From the NCBI RefSeq assembly GCF_001188955.3, contig NZ_JPRF03000022.1, forward strand, positions 62,001 to 126,000: a stretch of 64,000 bases of DNA. The letters are read 5' to 3'. Position 1 is the first letter of the stretch, and each line of letters starts with the position of its first letter. Under the pieces are notes generated by a model. It was not told the DNA's origin, did not search any database, and saw only the letters and a list, made by a program, of their open reading frames with translations. Below are positions 1 to 12,800 of this stretch, piece by piece. The DNA is from Kitasatospora aureofaciens. Lineage in GTDB: Bacteria > Actinomycetota > Actinomycetes > Streptomycetales > Streptomycetaceae. The position numbers and the translations under genes were made by a program.

Positions 1-773
1 AGGGCGCCCTCGGTCAGCGCGTCCAGGAAGGTGGGCAGCATGGCGCCGCCGAAGACGAAGCCGCGCACGTCCCTGGCCAGGCCGGCCGCGTCGCCGAGCA
101 GCACCTCGGCGCCGGTCGCCTCGACCAGCTGGGCGACGGTCGGCGCGGCGAGGGCGGGCTCCTCCGGGATGACGTACGCGGGGATCGGCAGCTTCTCGGT
201 GAGAGCGCGCTGGATCCGCTGCTTGGCGCCCGGGGCGACCCGGTTGGCGATCATCGCCAGGGTCTCGCAGCCGAGGTCGGTGAACGCCCGGTGGGCGTTG
301 CGCACCTCGGCGATCACCGCCTCCGGCTCCTTGCCCTGCCCGCCGAGCACCGGCAGCACGGCGGCGCCGAACTCGTTGGCGAGGCGGGCGTTGAAGGCCA
401 GCTCGTCGGGGATGTTGGTGTCCGCGAAGTCGGTGCCGAGCACCAGCACCGCCTGGCAGCGCCGCTCCACCGCGCGGAAGCGGTCGAGCAGGGCGGAGAC
501 CAGCTCGTCCTGCCCCTGGGCGGCCTGCAGCGCGGCGGCCTCCTCGTAGGTGAGCCCGTACAGCTCCGAACTCGGCAGGTCGATCCGGTACCGCCCGCGC
601 AGCAGCTCGACCACGTGGTCCGACCCCGGCTCGCCGGGCGCGGCCGCGTGCACCAGTGGACGGAACACTCCGACCCGGTCCACCTGGCGGGTGAGCAGTT
701 CCATGACCCCGAGCTCGACCGCCTGCCGCCCGTCCCCCCGGTCGATCCCGGTCACGTACACGCTGCGCGCCAC
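1..773 (-). CDS. pta: Phosphate acetyltransferase, N-terminal part (runs off the window)
   Basis: Makes acetyl phosphate from acetyl-CoA and phosphate in the Pta-AckA pathway; cytoplasmic. About 257 codons are visible and no stop is reached before base 1. The N-terminus (VARSVYVTGIDRGDGRQ) followed by VFRPLVHAAAPGEPGSDHVV is the P-loop/BioD-like N-terminal domain of long actinobacterial Pta; the catalytic acetyltransferase domain lies outside the window. GTG at 773 is chosen because GGAG lies about 8 nt upstream and the protein starts as in the family. It reads away from the glucan operon terminator at 966-995, so it is its own transcription unit. Family call is firm; completeness is unknown. 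Confidence 0.88.
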   Translation of the reverse strand, partial: MARSVYVTGIDRGDGRQAVELGVMELLTRQVDRVGVFRPLVHAAAPGEPGSDHVVELLRGRYRIDLPSSELYGLTYEEAAALQAAQGQDELVSALLDRFRAVERRCQAVLVLGTDFADTNIPDELAFNARLANEFGAAVLPVLGGQGKEPEAVIAEVRNAHRAFTDLGCETLAMIANRVAPGAKQRIQRALTEKLPIPAYVIPEEPALAAPTVAQLVEATGAEVLLGDAAGLARDVRGFVFGGAMLPTFLDALTEGA

Positions 774-965
774 GCGGATGTCTCCGTCCCGTCGCCTCGG
801 AAGCTGGTCATATCGACCATACCTTCGCACCCCGTACGGCCGTCCGCGAGCAGAGGGCGGGCGGGAGGGCAAGGGACCAACGGCCCGACTTCGGCCTTGC
901 GTCAACCCGTAGCGAGCTCGGCCGGGCCGCCGAGGAGCTCGGATTCCCGGTCACGGCCCCCGGCT

Positions 966-995
966 GAGCGCCCGCCCGGCGTCGGGCGGGCGCTC
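966..995 (-). terminator. Hairpin terminator after glgB
   Basis: Perfect 13-bp inverted repeat (966-978 with 983-995, loop GCGT) just downstream of the glgB stop. G/C-only stem without a T tract, as usual for streptomycetes. It closes the glgE-treS-mak-glgB unit ahead of pta. Confidence 0.7.
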
Positions 996-1003
996 CGGGG
1001 TCC

Positions 1004-3364
<2,361 letters not shown>

Positions 3365-3422
3365 GGCGTGGTCCTCCAGCGGCGGGGGGTGGGCGAACTC
3401 GTGGCGGGACATCAGGGGCGGG

Positions 3423-3463
3423 ACAGCAGGGACGGAACAGCAGGGACGGAACAGCAGGGACGG
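3423..3463. repeat. Three tandem copies of a 14-bp unit between mak and glgB
   Basis: Unit ACAGCAGGGACGGA occurs at 3423-3436, 3437-3450 and 3451-3463 (last copy one base short). It lies between the mak stop and glgB, in the leader of glgB. On the transcribed strand it is pyrimidine-rich and offers no ribosome binding site, which supports the downstream glgB start. Role unknown; possibly slippage-generated. Confidence 0.8.
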
Positions 3464-3467
3464 GCGG

Positions 3468-4958
3468 TCAGACGGACAGGGCGAGCCGGTTGATCGCGGC
3501 CAACGGGATGGGTAGCCAGCTGGGCCGGTGCCGGGCCTCGTACACCACCTCGTAGACCGCCTTGTCGATCTCCAGCGCCCGCATCAGCTCCGGCGAGGCC
3601 GCCGGGTCGGCGCCGCCCCCTGCGGTGTAGCCGGCGCAGAAGGCGGTGCGGTTGCGCTGGGCCCAGGCGGCGGCGAGGTGGGCGAGCTCCGGGTCGACCG
3701 GGCCGCCGGCCAGCAGGTGGGCGGCCGCGTAGTCGAAGGAGCGCAGCATCGCGGCGACGTCGCGCAGGGCGGGCTGCGGCTCGCGGCGTTCGGTGACGGA
3801 CTTGGCGGGCTCGCCCTCGAAGTCGAGCAGCACCCAGCCGTGCGGGGTGCGCATGGCCTGCCCGAGGTGGAGGTCGCCGTGGATGCGCTGGACCGGTAGG
3901 CCGTCCGGGTGGGCGTCGGCGAGCTGCTGGAAGGCGGTGCGCAGGGCGGCCCGGAAGCGCAGCAGTCCGGGGACGGCGGCGACCGCGCTGTCCAGCCGGT
4001 CGGCCATCGCGGTGGCGAGCCGGCCGGTCTGGGTGCGGTCGAGCCGGGCGACCGGCATCGAGCGGGAGAGCACCCGGTGCACCTCGGCGGTGGCCCGGCC
4101 GAGCCGGTGCGCCTCGATGGCGAAGTTGCCGGGGGAGCGGTCGCCCTTGAGCCGGCCGACCTGGTCGAGGGCGAGTTCCCAGCCGTCCTCGGCGTCCGGC
4201 AGGTAGCGCTGGAGCAGTCCGAGGGTGGCGGGTTCGGCGCGTTCCATGCGGCTCTCGAACCAGGCGGCGACCCGGGGGATGCGGGTGGAGCCGGCCCGGG
4301 AGAGGGCGAGGGAGAGTTCGAGGTCGGGGTTGGTGCCGGGGTGGATGCGCCGGAAGAGCTTGAGGATGTACGAGGTGCCGTAGATGACGGAGCTGTTGGA
4401 CTGCTCGGCGGTGGAGGCGCGGCCGGGGAGGTTCGTGGGCAGCCCGGAGCCGGGGGTGCGGCGGAAGGACAGCGAGCCGAACCGGTCGCCGGTGGCGAGG
4501 TGTTCCAGCAGCCGCCCGGTGAGCTCGGGGTCGTGGACCGCGTCGTAGAGGGTGGCGCCGTCGTACGGGCCCTGGCTGAGCCGGCCCAGCACGGCGCCGG
4601 GCTCGATGCCCGAGGGGCCCTGGGAGCGGATTCCGAGGAGCAGTTGGTAGGTGTCGCCGTGCGGCAGCCCGGCCGTGGTGGCGTGCTCGACCCGCAGCAG
4701 CAGGTGGAGCAGGGCCGGGTCGCCGACCTGCAGCGGGGTGCCGACCACCGGGACGAGTCCGGTGATGGGCCGTCCCTTCCCGGCGTACCAGCGCTGGGTG
4801 GGGAGCCACTCGGCGATCAGCGGCAGGGCCGCCTGGACGAGTTCGCTGACCCCCAGGGCGGTCCTCCGGGGCCCGGTGCCGCGCAGGCCCGCGGGCGCGG
4901 CGGTACCGGCCGGGGCGTCGGGCTGCACATGGGCTTGAGAACGGGAGGGTTCGGACAT
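3468..4958 (-). CDS. mak: Maltokinase (Mak/Pep2)
   Basis: Phosphorylates maltose with ATP to alpha-maltose 1-phosphate, the donor used by GlgE. 496 aa, aminoglycoside-phosphotransferase-like fold. Visible motifs: the cap region [26 protein letters not shown] typical of maltokinases, the catalytic loop [10 protein letters not shown], and the metal-binding DFEGEP. In some actinobacteria Mak is fused to TreS; here the genes are separate, with treS 249 bp upstream, and a strong hairpin sits between them. ATG at 4958 follows a purine-rich GGGGAAAGGGAG stretch. Function follows from the motifs and operon context. Confidence 0.92.
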   Translation of the reverse strand: MSEPSRSQAHVQPDAPAGTAAPAGLRGTGPRRTALGVSELVQAALPLIAEWLPTQRWYAGKGRPITGLVPVVGTPLQVGDPALLHLLLRVEHATTAGLPHGDTYQLLLGIRSQGPSGIEPGAVLGRLSQGPYDGATLYDAVHDPELTGRLLEHLATGDRFGSLSFRRTPGSGLPTNLPGRASTAEQSNSSVIYGTSYILKLFRRIHPGTNPDLELSLALSRAGSTRIPRVAAWFESRMERAEPATLGLLQRYLPDAEDGWELALDQVGRLKGDRSPGNFAIEAHRLGRATAEVHRVLSRSMPVARLDRTQTGRLATAMADRLDSAVAAVPGLLRFRAALRTAFQQLADAHPDGLPVQRIHGDLHLGQAMRTPHGWVLLDFEGEPAKSVTERREPQPALRDVAAMLRSFDYAAAHLLAGGPVDPELAHLAAAWAQRNRTAFCAGYTAGGGADPAASPELMRALEIDKAVYEVVYEARHRPSWLPIPLAAINRLALSV

Positions 4959-5125
4959 GACTCCCTTTCCCCGGAAGCACGCGGACTGCCCGACGGGTCG
5001 TGGCCGGGTCCGTCAGTCTTCCGGATTTCGGCGGCGCGGCGGTCGCGGCACGCGAGCACGGCTCGGGTGTCACGCCTTCGTGTGGGTAGCCGTTGGGCTG
5101 TTCTCCGTACGGTGGTGCAGAGAAG

Positions 5126-5160
5126 TCCGGGGGCGCGGGCGTTCAACTCGCGCCCCCGGA
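5126..5160 (-). terminator. Hairpin inside the glucan operon, between treS and mak
   Basis: Perfect 12-bp G/C inverted repeat (5126-5137 with 5149-5160, 11-nt loop) 48 bp past the treS stop. It looks like a terminator, so mak-glgB may be partly uncoupled from glgE-treS. It could equally stabilise the upstream mRNA. Confidence 0.55.
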
Positions 5161-5207
5161 GGGTCTGGTGGTGCTGTGCGTGCCGCGGCGGCGGGTGCGG
5201 CGGATCG

Positions 5208-6932
5208 TTACTTCGACCGCCTGGTACCGCTCAGGCGCGGGGGCTGCCGGAGCTGGAACCAGTAGAAGCCGTGTCCGGCCAGTGTGAGCAGGTAGGGCCA
5301 CTCGCCGATCGACGGGAAGCGCACCCCGCCGATCAGCTCGACCGGGTACCGCCCGCCGTACTGCCGCAGGTCCAGCTCGGTCGGCTGCGCGAACCGCGAG
5401 AAGTTGTTCACGCACATGACCAGGTCCCCCTCGTACTCGCGCACGAAGGCCAGCACGGCGGGGTTGCTGGACGGCAGTTCGGTGTAGGTGCCCAGGCCGA
5501 ACGCCGGGTTGAGCTTGCGGATCTCGATCATGCGACGCGTCCAGTGCAGCAGTGAACTCGAACTGCTCTGCTGCGCCTCGACGTTGGTCACCTGGAAGCC
5601 GTACACCGGGTCCATGATGGGCGGCAGACTGAGCCTGCCCGGGTCGGCGGAGGAGAAACCCGCGTTGCGGTCCGGGGTCCACTGCATCGGCGTGCGCACG
5701 CCGTCCCGGTCGCCCAGCCAGATGTTGTCGCCCATGCCGATCTCGTCCCCGTAGTAGAGCACCGGCGAGCCGGGCAGGGAGAGCAGCAGGGCGGTGAACA
5801 GCTCGATCTGGTTGCGGTCGTTCTCCAGCAGCGGGGCGAGCCGGCGGCGGATGCCCACGTTGGCGCGCATCCGCGGGTCCTTGGCGTACTCCGCGTACAT
5901 GTAGTCGCGCTCCTCGTCGGTGACCATCTCCAGGGTCAGCTCGTCGTGGTTGCGCAGGAAGATGCCCCACTGGCAGCCGCCCGGGATCTGCGGGGTCTTG
6001 GCGAGGATCTCCGAGACCGGGTACCGGGACTCCCGGCGCACCGCCATGAAGATCCGCGGCATCACCGGGAAGTGGAACGCCATGTGGCACTCGTCGCCGC
6101 CCGCGGTGAAGTCGCCGAAGTAGTCGACCACGTCCTCGGGCCACTGGTTGGCCTCGGCGAGCAGCACGGTGTCCGGGTAGTCGGCGTCGATCTCCTTGCG
6201 GACCCGCTTGAGGAACTCGTGGGTCTCCGGCAGGTTCTCGCAGTTGGTGCCCTCCCGGGCGAACAGGTAGGGCACCGCGTCCAGCCGGAAGCCGTCGATG
6301 CCGAGGTCGAGCCAGAACCGGAGCCCGGCGATCATCTCGTCCTGGACCCGGGGGTTGTCGTAGTTGAGGTCCGGCTGGTGCGAGAAGAACCGGTGCCAGT
6401 AGTACTGCTTGCGGACCGGGTCGTACGTCCAGTTGGACGTCTCGGTGTCGACGAAGATGATCCGGGCGTCCGGGAACTGCTTGTCGTCGTCGGCCCACAT
6501 GTAGAAGTCGCCGTACGGCCCGTCCGGGTCCGCCCGGGAGGCCTGGAACCACGGGTGCTGGTCGCTGGTGTGGTTCATGACGAAGTCGATGATCACGCGC
6601 ATGCCGCGGGCGTGCGCGGCGTCCACGAACTCCATGAAGTCGGCGATGTCGCCGAACTCCGGCAGCACCGACTTGTAGTCGGCGACGTCGTACCCGCCGT
6701 CGCGCAGCGGCGAGGCGAAGAACGGCGGGAGCCAGAGGCAGTCGACCCCGAGCCACTGGAGGTAGTCGAGTTTGGCCGTGAGCCCCTTTAGGTCCCCGAC
6801 CCCGTCGCCGTTGCTGTCCTGGAAGGACCGCACCAGCACCTCGTAGAAGACCGCACGTTTGAACCACTCGGGGTCCAGGTTCTTCTTCGAGGTCTCGGGG
6901 AAGGTGTCGGGGACGGGCTCGTTCACTGTCAC
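5208..6932 (-). CDS. treS: Trehalose synthase (maltose alpha-D-glucosyltransferase)
   Basis: Interconverts trehalose and maltose by intramolecular transglucosylation, feeding maltose to Mak. 574 aa GH13. The N-terminus [20 protein letters not shown] is characteristic; catalytic residues appear as Asp in [10 protein letters not shown], Glu in [10 protein letters not shown] and Asp in [14 protein letters not shown]-terminal beta domain present. GTG at 6932 is chosen because GGAGG lies 8 nt upstream and because it overlaps the glgE stop by 4 bp (GTGA), a sign of translational coupling. A second GTG two codons later is possible. Confidence 0.94.
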   Translation of the reverse strand: MTVNEPVPDTFPETSKKNLDPEWFKRAVFYEVLVRSFQDSNGDGVGDLKGLTAKLDYLQWLGVDCLWLPPFFASPLRDGGYDVADYKSVLPEFGDIADFMEFVDAAHARGMRVIIDFVMNHTSDQHPWFQASRADPDGPYGDFYMWADDDKQFPDARIIFVDTETSNWTYDPVRKQYYWHRFFSHQPDLNYDNPRVQDEMIAGLRFWLDLGIDGFRLDAVPYLFAREGTNCENLPETHEFLKRVRKEIDADYPDTVLLAEANQWPEDVVDYFGDFTAGGDECHMAFHFPVMPRIFMAVRRESRYPVSEILAKTPQIPGGCQWGIFLRNHDELTLEMVTDEERDYMYAEYAKDPRMRANVGIRRRLAPLLENDRNQIELFTALLLSLPGSPVLYYGDEIGMGDNIWLGDRDGVRTPMQWTPDRNAGFSSADPGRLSLPPIMDPVYGFQVTNVEAQQSSSSSLLHWTRRMIEIRKLNPAFGLGTYTELPSSNPAVLAFVREYEGDLVMCVNNFSRFAQPTELDLRQYGGRYPVELIGGVRFPSIGEWPYLLTLAGHGFYWFQLRQPPRLSGTRRSK

Positions 6933-9349
6933 GTGGGGTTCCTCCGAACCGTGAGGAGGTGAGCCGGCTCGGCTGAGGGATCGAGCCGGACGTAGTTGTG
7001 CCGGCCCCAGGTGTAGACGGCGCCGGTGAGCTCGTCGTGCACCACGTGGGGCCCGTCGCCTTCGAGGGTCACGGTGGCCTCCTGGGCGTGGTGCGGGTCG
7101 AGGTTGACCACGGTGATGACCTGGTCGGTGAGGCCTTCCGGGGTGGTCGCGGTCTTGGAGTAGGCGAGCACCTGGTCGTTGTCGGTGGGGTGGAAGCGCA
7201 GGTCGCGCAGCTGCTGGAGGGCCGGGTGGCGCCGGCGCAGCCGGTTCAGCACGGTGAGCAGCGGGGCGAGGGTGTCGGTGCGGTTCCAGTCGCGCGGGCG
7301 CAGCTCGTACTTCTCCGAGTGCAGGTACTCCTCGGAGCCCGGGTGGGCCGGCTCGTTCTCGCACAGCTCGAAGCCGGCGTAGACGCCGTAGCTGGGGGAG
7401 AGGGTGGCGGCGAGCACCGCGCGGATCGCGAAGGCGGCGCGGCCGCCCTGCTGGAGGAAGGCGTGCAGGATGTCCGGGGTGTTGGCGAAGAAGTTGGGGC
7501 GCATGTAGGCGGCCGCGTCGCCGGTGAGTTCGGTGAGGTATTCGGTGAGTTCGTTCTTGGTGTTGCGCCAGGTGAAGTACGTGTACGACTGGTGGAAGCC
7601 GATCTTCGCGAGGGTGTGCATCATCGCCGGGCGGGTGAAGGCCTCCGCCAGGAACACGACATCGGGGTCGGTGCGGGCGATGTCGGAGAGCACCTTCTCC
7701 CAGAACACCACCGGTTTGGTGTGGGGGTTGTCGACCCGGAAGATCCTGACGCCGTGGGACATCCAGAATCGGAGGATCCGGACGGTTTCCTTGACGATTC
7801 CGTCCATGTCCTGGTCGAAGTTGATCGGATAGATGTCCTGGTACTTCTTCGGCGGGTTCTCGGCGTAGGCGATGGTCCCGTCCGCGCGGTGGCTGAACCA
7901 TTCCGGATGCTTGTTCACCCACGGGTGGTCCGGGGAGCACTGGAGGGCGAAGTCCAGCGCCACCTCCAGGTGCAGTGCCCTGGCCTCGGCGACGAAGTGG
8001 TCGAAGTCCTCGATGGTGCCGAGGTCCGGGTGGACCGCGTCGTGGCCGCCCTCCGGCGAGCCGATCGCCCAGGGCGAGCCGACGTCGTGCGGACCGGCCG
8101 TCAGGGTGTTGTCCGGGCCCTTGCGGAACGCTCGTCCGATCGGGTGGACCGGCGGCAGGTAGACCACGTCGAAGTCCATCGCGGCGATCGCCGGCAGCCG
8201 CTCGGCGGCGGTGCGCAGGGTGCCCGAACGCGGCGGCTCGACCCCGTTCGGGTCCACCACCGCGCCCTCCGACCGGGGGAAGAACTCGTACCAGGAGCCG
8301 AACAGGGCGCGCTCGCGGTCCACCTGGAGCGGCAGCGGCCGGGAGGCGCTGAGCAGCTCGCGCAGCGGGTAGCGGGCCAGCAGCTCCAGCACCTCGGGGG
8401 CGAGCGCGGCGGCCAGCCGGGACAGCGGCGGCAGGCCCGGGTCGCGCAGCGCGTCCACGGCGGCCAGCACGTGCGCGCGGCCCTCCTTCTTCGGCACCCC
8501 GGCGGCGGCCTGCTCCAGCAGCCGGGCGCCCTCCTCCAGGACCAGCGCGGTGTCGATCCCGGCGGGGAGCTTCACCCCGGCCGTCCTGCGCCAGGTGGCG
8601 ATGGGGTCGCTCCATGCCTCGACCAGGTACGACCAGCGGCCGGGCGCGGTCGGGGTGATGTGCGCGCCCCAGCGGTCGGTGCCCTCGGCGAGCTCGCGCA
8701 TCGGCGTCCACGGGCCGCTGCGGCCGCGCGGGTCGCGCAGCACCACGTTGGCGTTGACGGCGTCGTGGCCCTCGCGGAAGACCGTCGCGGTGACCAGGAA
8801 GGTCTCGCCGACGACGGCCTTGGCCGGGCGGCGGCCGGCGTCGATCTGGGGGCTGACGTCCAGGACGGGGATGCGGCCGATCACGGTGTCGCTCTCTGTC
8901 GTCTTGCGGGCGGAGGGCTTGGTGGCGGTCTTGGTGCCGGTTTTGGCAGTGGCGGTCTTGGTGGTGCTCTTGCTCGCGGCGCGCTTGCGGGCGGGCGGCT
9001 CGGCGTCGGCCGCGGCCGACCCGGGCTCGGCGGCCCGGCGGGTGGCGGCCGTCGCGGTGGTGCGGCGCGTGCTGGTGGTGCGCCGGCGCGGTGCCGCCGT
9101 CAGGTCCTCCTCGGCCCCGGGTTGTCGGGCCGCTGTGGCGGGCTGATCTGTGGCGGGCGGTGCTGCGGGGGCCTGTGCGGTGGAGGCCTGGGATTCGGAG
9201 GATTCGGTACGGACCGCTCCGGACGCCCGGGGCGACGGCATCGCCGGGTCTGTCCGAGTGTCAGAATCCATCCGTCCGGCGGATTCCGCGACCGCTGGGT
9301 CGACGGTGTGGGCCACCGGTGTGGACTGGTCCCGCGTGTCGCCGTGCAT
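6929..9349 (-). CDS. glgE: Alpha-1,4-glucan:maltose-1-phosphate maltosyltransferase with long N-terminal tail
   Basis: Transfers maltosyl units from maltose 1-phosphate to alpha-1,4-glucan; first gene of the operon. The GH13_3 core starts near residue 156 ([13 protein letters not shown]) and has the nucleophile Asp in [10 protein letters not shown], the acid/base Glu in FLAEAFTRP, and the [19 protein letters not shown] segment. ATG at 9349 has GGAG 7 nt upstream and gives 806 aa, roughly 130-150 more than usual GlgE. The extra N-terminus is low-complexity: acidic/Ser/Ala-rich, then Thr/Lys/Arg-rich (about residues 87-150), resembling a histone H1-like tail. Internal Met codons could give a shorter protein. 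Confidence 0.93.
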   Translation of the reverse strand: MHGDTRDQSTPVAHTVDPAVAESAGRMDSDTRTDPAMPSPRASGAVRTESSESQASTAQAPAAPPATDQPATAARQPGAEEDLTAAPRRRTTSTRRTTATAATRRAAEPGSAAADAEPPARKRAASKSTTKTATAKTGTKTATKPSARKTTESDTVIGRIPVLDVSPQIDAGRRPAKAVVGETFLVTATVFREGHDAVNANVVLRDPRGRSGPWTPMRELAEGTDRWGAHITPTAPGRWSYLVEAWSDPIATWRRTAGVKLPAGIDTALVLEEGARLLEQAAAGVPKKEGRAHVLAAVDALRDPGLPPLSRLAAALAPEVLELLARYPLRELLSASRPLPLQVDRERALFGSWYEFFPRSEGAVVDPNGVEPPRSGTLRTAAERLPAIAAMDFDVVYLPPVHPIGRAFRKGPDNTLTAGPHDVGSPWAIGSPEGGHDAVHPDLGTIEDFDHFVAEARALHLEVALDFALQCSPDHPWVNKHPEWFSHRADGTIAYAENPPKKYQDIYPINFDQDMDGIVKETVRILRFWMSHGVRIFRVDNPHTKPVVFWEKVLSDIARTDPDVVFLAEAFTRPAMMHTLAKIGFHQSYTYFTWRNTKNELTEYLTELTGDAAAYMRPNFFANTPDILHAFLQQGGRAAFAIRAVLAATLSPSYGVYAGFELCENEPAHPGSEEYLHSEKYELRPRDWNRTDTLAPLLTVLNRLRRRHPALQQLRDLRFHPTDNDQVLAYSKTATTPEGLTDQVITVVNLDPHHAQEATVTLEGDGPHVVHDELTGAVYTWGRHNYVRLDPSAEPAHLLTVRRNPT

Positions 9350-9998
9350 GCCAAACTCCTGCCCGAGATCAGCGGCAGCTCCCGCGGGCCGGGGGATCGG
9401 GCCAGGGGAGTACCGGGAGGACTGCTGGGTGGGGTGGACGTGCGACCGGAAGCCTGCCCGCGCCGCCGTCCCCGGCAACCTGCCCGGCGCCCGCCGATCC
9501 GGTGGCGGGACGCCCCGGAACCCGTGCGCGTCCCGGCGCACGCCTCCGGGGGCACGCCCCTGGGCGGCCCGGTCGACCCGTGAACGAGCCGACCCTGCGC
9601 GAGGACACGCGTCGGTGCGCGGTGAGCGCCGAACGGGTCAAGGGAGAAGGGGAACGATCAACGCGAAAAGGATTCGGACGTGCTGCTTCACGAGGGACGC
9701 CACCCGTCGTCGTTGTCCCCGCAGCATCAACGACCTTCGGTCATCCTCGCATCGGTGACACGTTTTTCGCAGCGGTACGACAGTAGTTTCGGGTTTTGTC
9801 CGGACCGGGCGATCGGCCGGAAATGGATCCGTTCCACGGAGTTCACGCATTGGTAGCGCGGCACCCCGGAATGTGCGCCTCGCGCGCCCCCCGTGCAGAC
9901 CAATGCGCCGAATGCGATCTCATCAATAGGCCGAACGGATGGCCAATGGCCCGCTTGACCCGTTGTCAGGACGATCGTCGAGGCTACGCTTCACGCCT
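9350..9998. other. Intergenic region between divergent glgE operon and glgP
   Basis: About 650 bp with no convincing gene; short frames here lack the codon bias of the neighbours. The glgE side (9350-9600) is G/C-rich; the middle (9650-9800) is less so and has short A/T-rich patches. It must hold the glgE operon promoter, which I cannot place, and the glgP promoter at its right end. Confidence 0.6.
9963..9990 (+). promoter_or_regulatory. Candidate vegetative promoter of glgP (leaderless)
   Basis: TTGTCA at 9963-9968 and TACGCT at 9985-9990, spaced 16 bp. The predicted transcription start falls on or next to the GTG at 9999, which has no ribosome site, so the mRNA is probably leaderless. Inferred from sequence only. 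Confidence 0.5.
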
Positions 9999-12665
9999 GT
10001 GAAGGCAATCCGCAGATTCACCGTCCGCACCGTCCTGCCCGAACAACTCCAGCCGTTGCACGAGCTGGCCCTCAACCTGCGCTGGTCCTGGCACCCCGAG
10101 ACCAGGGACCTCTTCCGGTCCGTGGACCCGGAGGTCTGGGCCGCGACCGGCGAGGACCCGGTGCGGCTGCTCGGGGAGGTCCCGGCCGCCCGGCTCGCCG
10201 CACTCGCCGCCGACCGGCGGTTCCTGCGCAGACTCGGCGACCTCGCCGACGACCTGCGCGAGTACCTCACCGGCCCGCGCTGGTACCAGGCCCACCAGGA
10301 GGGCGGCGCCACCCCGCCGCCCGCCGCCATCGCCTACTTCTCGCCCGAGTACGGCATCGCCGCCGCGCTGCCCCAGTACTCCGGCGGCCTCGGCATCCTG
10401 GCCGGCGACCACCTCAAGGCCGCCAGCGACCTCGGCGTCCCGATCATCGGCGTGGGGCTGTTCTACCGGCACGGCTACTTCCGGCAGTCCCTCGACCGGG
10501 TCGGCTGGCAGCAGGAGCGCTACCCCCTCCTGGACCCGGACGAACTGGCCGTCAGCCTGCTGCGGGAGGCCGACGGCACCCCCAGCCGGGTCGACCTCGC
10601 CCTGCCCGGCGGCCGCACCCTGGCGGCGCACATCTGGAAGGCCCAGGTCGGGCGGGTCCCCCTGCTGCTGCTCGACTCCGACATCGAGGCCAACTCGCCC
10701 GCCGAACGCGATGTCACCGACCGGCTCTACGGAGGCGGCAGCGAGCACCGGCTGCTCCAGGAGATGCTGCTCGGCATCGGCGGCGTCCGGGCCGTGCGTG
10801 CCTACGGCCGGCTGACCGGGCACCCCGCCCCCGAGGTCTTCCACACCAACGAGGGCCACGCCGGCTTCCTCGGCGTCGAGCGGATCCGCGAACTGGTCGC
10901 CGACCGGACGGCCGGGCTCGACTTCGCCGCCGCCCTGGAGTCCGTCCGGGCCGGCACCCTGTTCACCACCCACACGCCCGTCCCGGCCGGCATCGACCGC
11001 TTCGACCGCGACCTGGTCGCCCGCCACTTCGGAGGCGACGCCGCACTGCCCGGCGTCCCGGTCGAGTCGGTGCTCGCGCTCGGCGCCGAGACCTGGCGCG
11101 GCGGGGACCCGAAGCTCTTCAACATGGCCGCGATGGGCCTGCGGCTGGCCCAGCGCGCCAACGGGGTCTCCACCCTGCACGGCGAGGTCAGCCGCTCGAT
11201 GTTCAACGGCCTGTGGCCCGGCTTCGACCCCGCCGAGGTGCCGATCACCTCGGTCACCAACGGGGTGCACGCCACCACCTGGATCGACCCGGCCGTGGTG
11301 CGCCTGGGCGCCGCCGAGCTCGGCGCCGAACGCGCCGAGGAGGCGATGACCACCGGCGAGACCAAGCGCTGGACCGGTCTGGAACGGATCGGCAACACCG
11401 AGATCTGGGACCTGCGCCGCAGCCTGCGCGCCCAGCTGGTGGAGGAGGCCCGCCGTCGGCTGCGCGCCTCCTGGCACCAGCGCGGGGCCGGCGAGGCCGA
11501 GCTCGGCTGGGTCTCCTCGGTGCTCGACCCCGACGTGCTCACCATCGGCTTCGCCCGCCGGGTGCCCTCGTACAAGCGGCTCACCCTGATGCTGCGCGAC
11601 CCGGAGCGGCTGCGCGCCCTGCTGCTGCACCCCACCCGGCCGGTGCAGATCGTGGTCGCCGGCAAGGCCCACCCGGCCGACGACGGCGGCAAGCGGCTGA
11701 TCCAGCAGATGGTCGCCTTCGCCGACGACCCGGCGGTGCGCCACCGGATCGTCTTCCTGCCGGACTACGACATGGCGATGGCCCGGCACCTCTACCCGGG
11801 CTGCGACGTCTGGCTGAACAACCCGCTCCGCCCGCTGGAGGCCTGCGGCACCTCCGGGATGAAGGCCGCGCTCAACGGCTGCCTCAACCTGTCCGTCCTG
11901 GACGGCTGGTGGGACGAGTGGTACGACGGCCAGAACGGCTGGGCGATCCCCACCGCCGACGAGGGCGACGGCGTGCTCGACCCGGAGAGCAGCGAGGCCG
12001 AGCGCCGCGACGACATCGAGGCGGCCGCGCTGTACGACCTGATCGAGGAGCAGGTCGCCGCGCGGTTCTACGACCGGGGCAACGACGGGCTGCCGCACCG
12101 CTGGATCGCCATGGTCCGGCACACCCTGGTCACCCTCGGGCCCAAGGTGCTGGCCGGGCGGATGGTCCGCGAGTACGTCGAGCGGCTGTACACCCCGGCG
12201 GCGCTGGCCCAGCGGGAACTGATGGTGGGCGGCCACCGCGGGGCGCGGGAGCTGGCGGTCTGGAAGGCCAGGGTCCGGGAGGGCTGGCCGGGCGTGCGGG
12301 TCGAGCACGTCGAGGCGGACTGTCCGGCCGAGGCCCAGGAGCTGGGCAGCTCGCTGGCGCTGCGGGTGCAGGTCGCGCTGGGCCCGCTGCAGCCGGGGGA
12401 CGTCGAGGTGCAGGCGGTCTCCGGCCGGGTCGACGAGACGGACGGCATCTCGGACGCCGCGGCGCTCGCCCTCAAGCCGGTCGGCGGCCCGGACCTGGAC
12501 GGCCGCACCCGCTACGAGGGCTCGCTGGAGCTCTGCCGCACCGGGCCGTTCGGCTACACCGTCCGGGTCCTGCCCGCGCACCCGAGGCTGGCCTCGCCGG
12601 CCGAACTGGGGCTGGTGGCGCTCCCGGCCGAGTCGGCGGGGATGGACGCGGGGCTGCTGCGCTGA
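9999..12665 (+). CDS. glgP: Alpha-glucan (maltodextrin) phosphorylase, GT35
   Basis: Phosphorolysis of alpha-1,4-glucan to glucose 1-phosphate. 888 aa, of the actinobacterial/archaeal type with N-terminal DUF3417-like segment (LPEQLQPLHELALNLRWSWH). The pyridoxal-phosphate lysine is in GTSGMKAALNG, followed by NLSVLDGWWDEWYDG; glycosyltransferase motifs YFSPEYGI and NEGHAGF are present. An ATG at 9939 opens the frame 20 codons earlier, but homology begins at KAIRRFTV and the promoter-like sequence lies inside that stretch, so GTG 9999 is preferred. It works opposite to the divergent GlgE operon; GlgX at 17-19 kb would remove branch stubs. Confidence 0.92.
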   Translation: MKAIRRFTVRTVLPEQLQPLHELALNLRWSWHPETRDLFRSVDPEVWAATGEDPVRLLGEVPAARLAALAADRRFLRRLGDLADDLREYLTGPRWYQAHQEGGATPPPAAIAYFSPEYGIAAALPQYSGGLGILAGDHLKAASDLGVPIIGVGLFYRHGYFRQSLDRVGWQQERYPLLDPDELAVSLLREADGTPSRVDLALPGGRTLAAHIWKAQVGRVPLLLLDSDIEANSPAERDVTDRLYGGGSEHRLLQEMLLGIGGVRAVRAYGRLTGHPAPEVFHTNEGHAGFLGVERIRELVADRTAGLDFAAALESVRAGTLFTTHTPVPAGIDRFDRDLVARHFGGDAALPGVPVESVLALGAETWRGGDPKLFNMAAMGLRLAQRANGVSTLHGEVSRSMFNGLWPGFDPAEVPITSVTNGVHATTWIDPAVVRLGAAELGAERAEEAMTTGETKRWTGLERIGNTEIWDLRRSLRAQLVEEARRRLRASWHQRGAGEAELGWVSSVLDPDVLTIGFARRVPSYKRLTLMLRDPERLRALLLHPTRPVQIVVAGKAHPADDGGKRLIQQMVAFADDPAVRHRIVFLPDYDMAMARHLYPGCDVWLNNPLRPLEACGTSGMKAALNGCLNLSVLDGWWDEWYDGQNGWAIPTADEGDGVLDPESSEAERRDDIEAAALYDLIEEQVAARFYDRGNDGLPHRWIAMVRHTLVTLGPKVLAGRMVREYVERLYTPAALAQRELMVGGHRGARELAVWKARVREGWPGVRVEHVEADCPAEAQELGSSLALRVQVALGPLQPGDVEVQAVSGRVDETDGISDAAALALKPVGGPDLDGRTRYEGSLELCRTGPFGYTVRVLPAHPRLASPAELGLVALPAESAGMDAGLLR

Positions 12666-12720
12666 GCCCGCGGAGCGGATGACTGCCGGGCCGGGTCGGT
12701 ACCGGCCCCGGAGAAGGGGA

Positions 12721-12758
12721 TGCCCGCCCGGGTGCGTGACGGCGCACCCGGACGGGCA
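12721..12758. terminator. Bidirectional terminator between glgP and the ABC exporter genes
   Basis: 16-bp inverted repeat with one mismatch (12721-12736 with 12743-12758, 6-nt loop) between two convergent genes. Confidence 0.7.
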
Positions 12759-12800
12759 CAACTGTGGGGCTTCCTGGACGGGCACCACTGAGGGGTTGTT

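Noticed and set aside
9638..9850. 70-codon frame on the minus strand in the glgE-glgP gap
   Set aside because: No coding bias or recognisable motif; sits in presumed control region.
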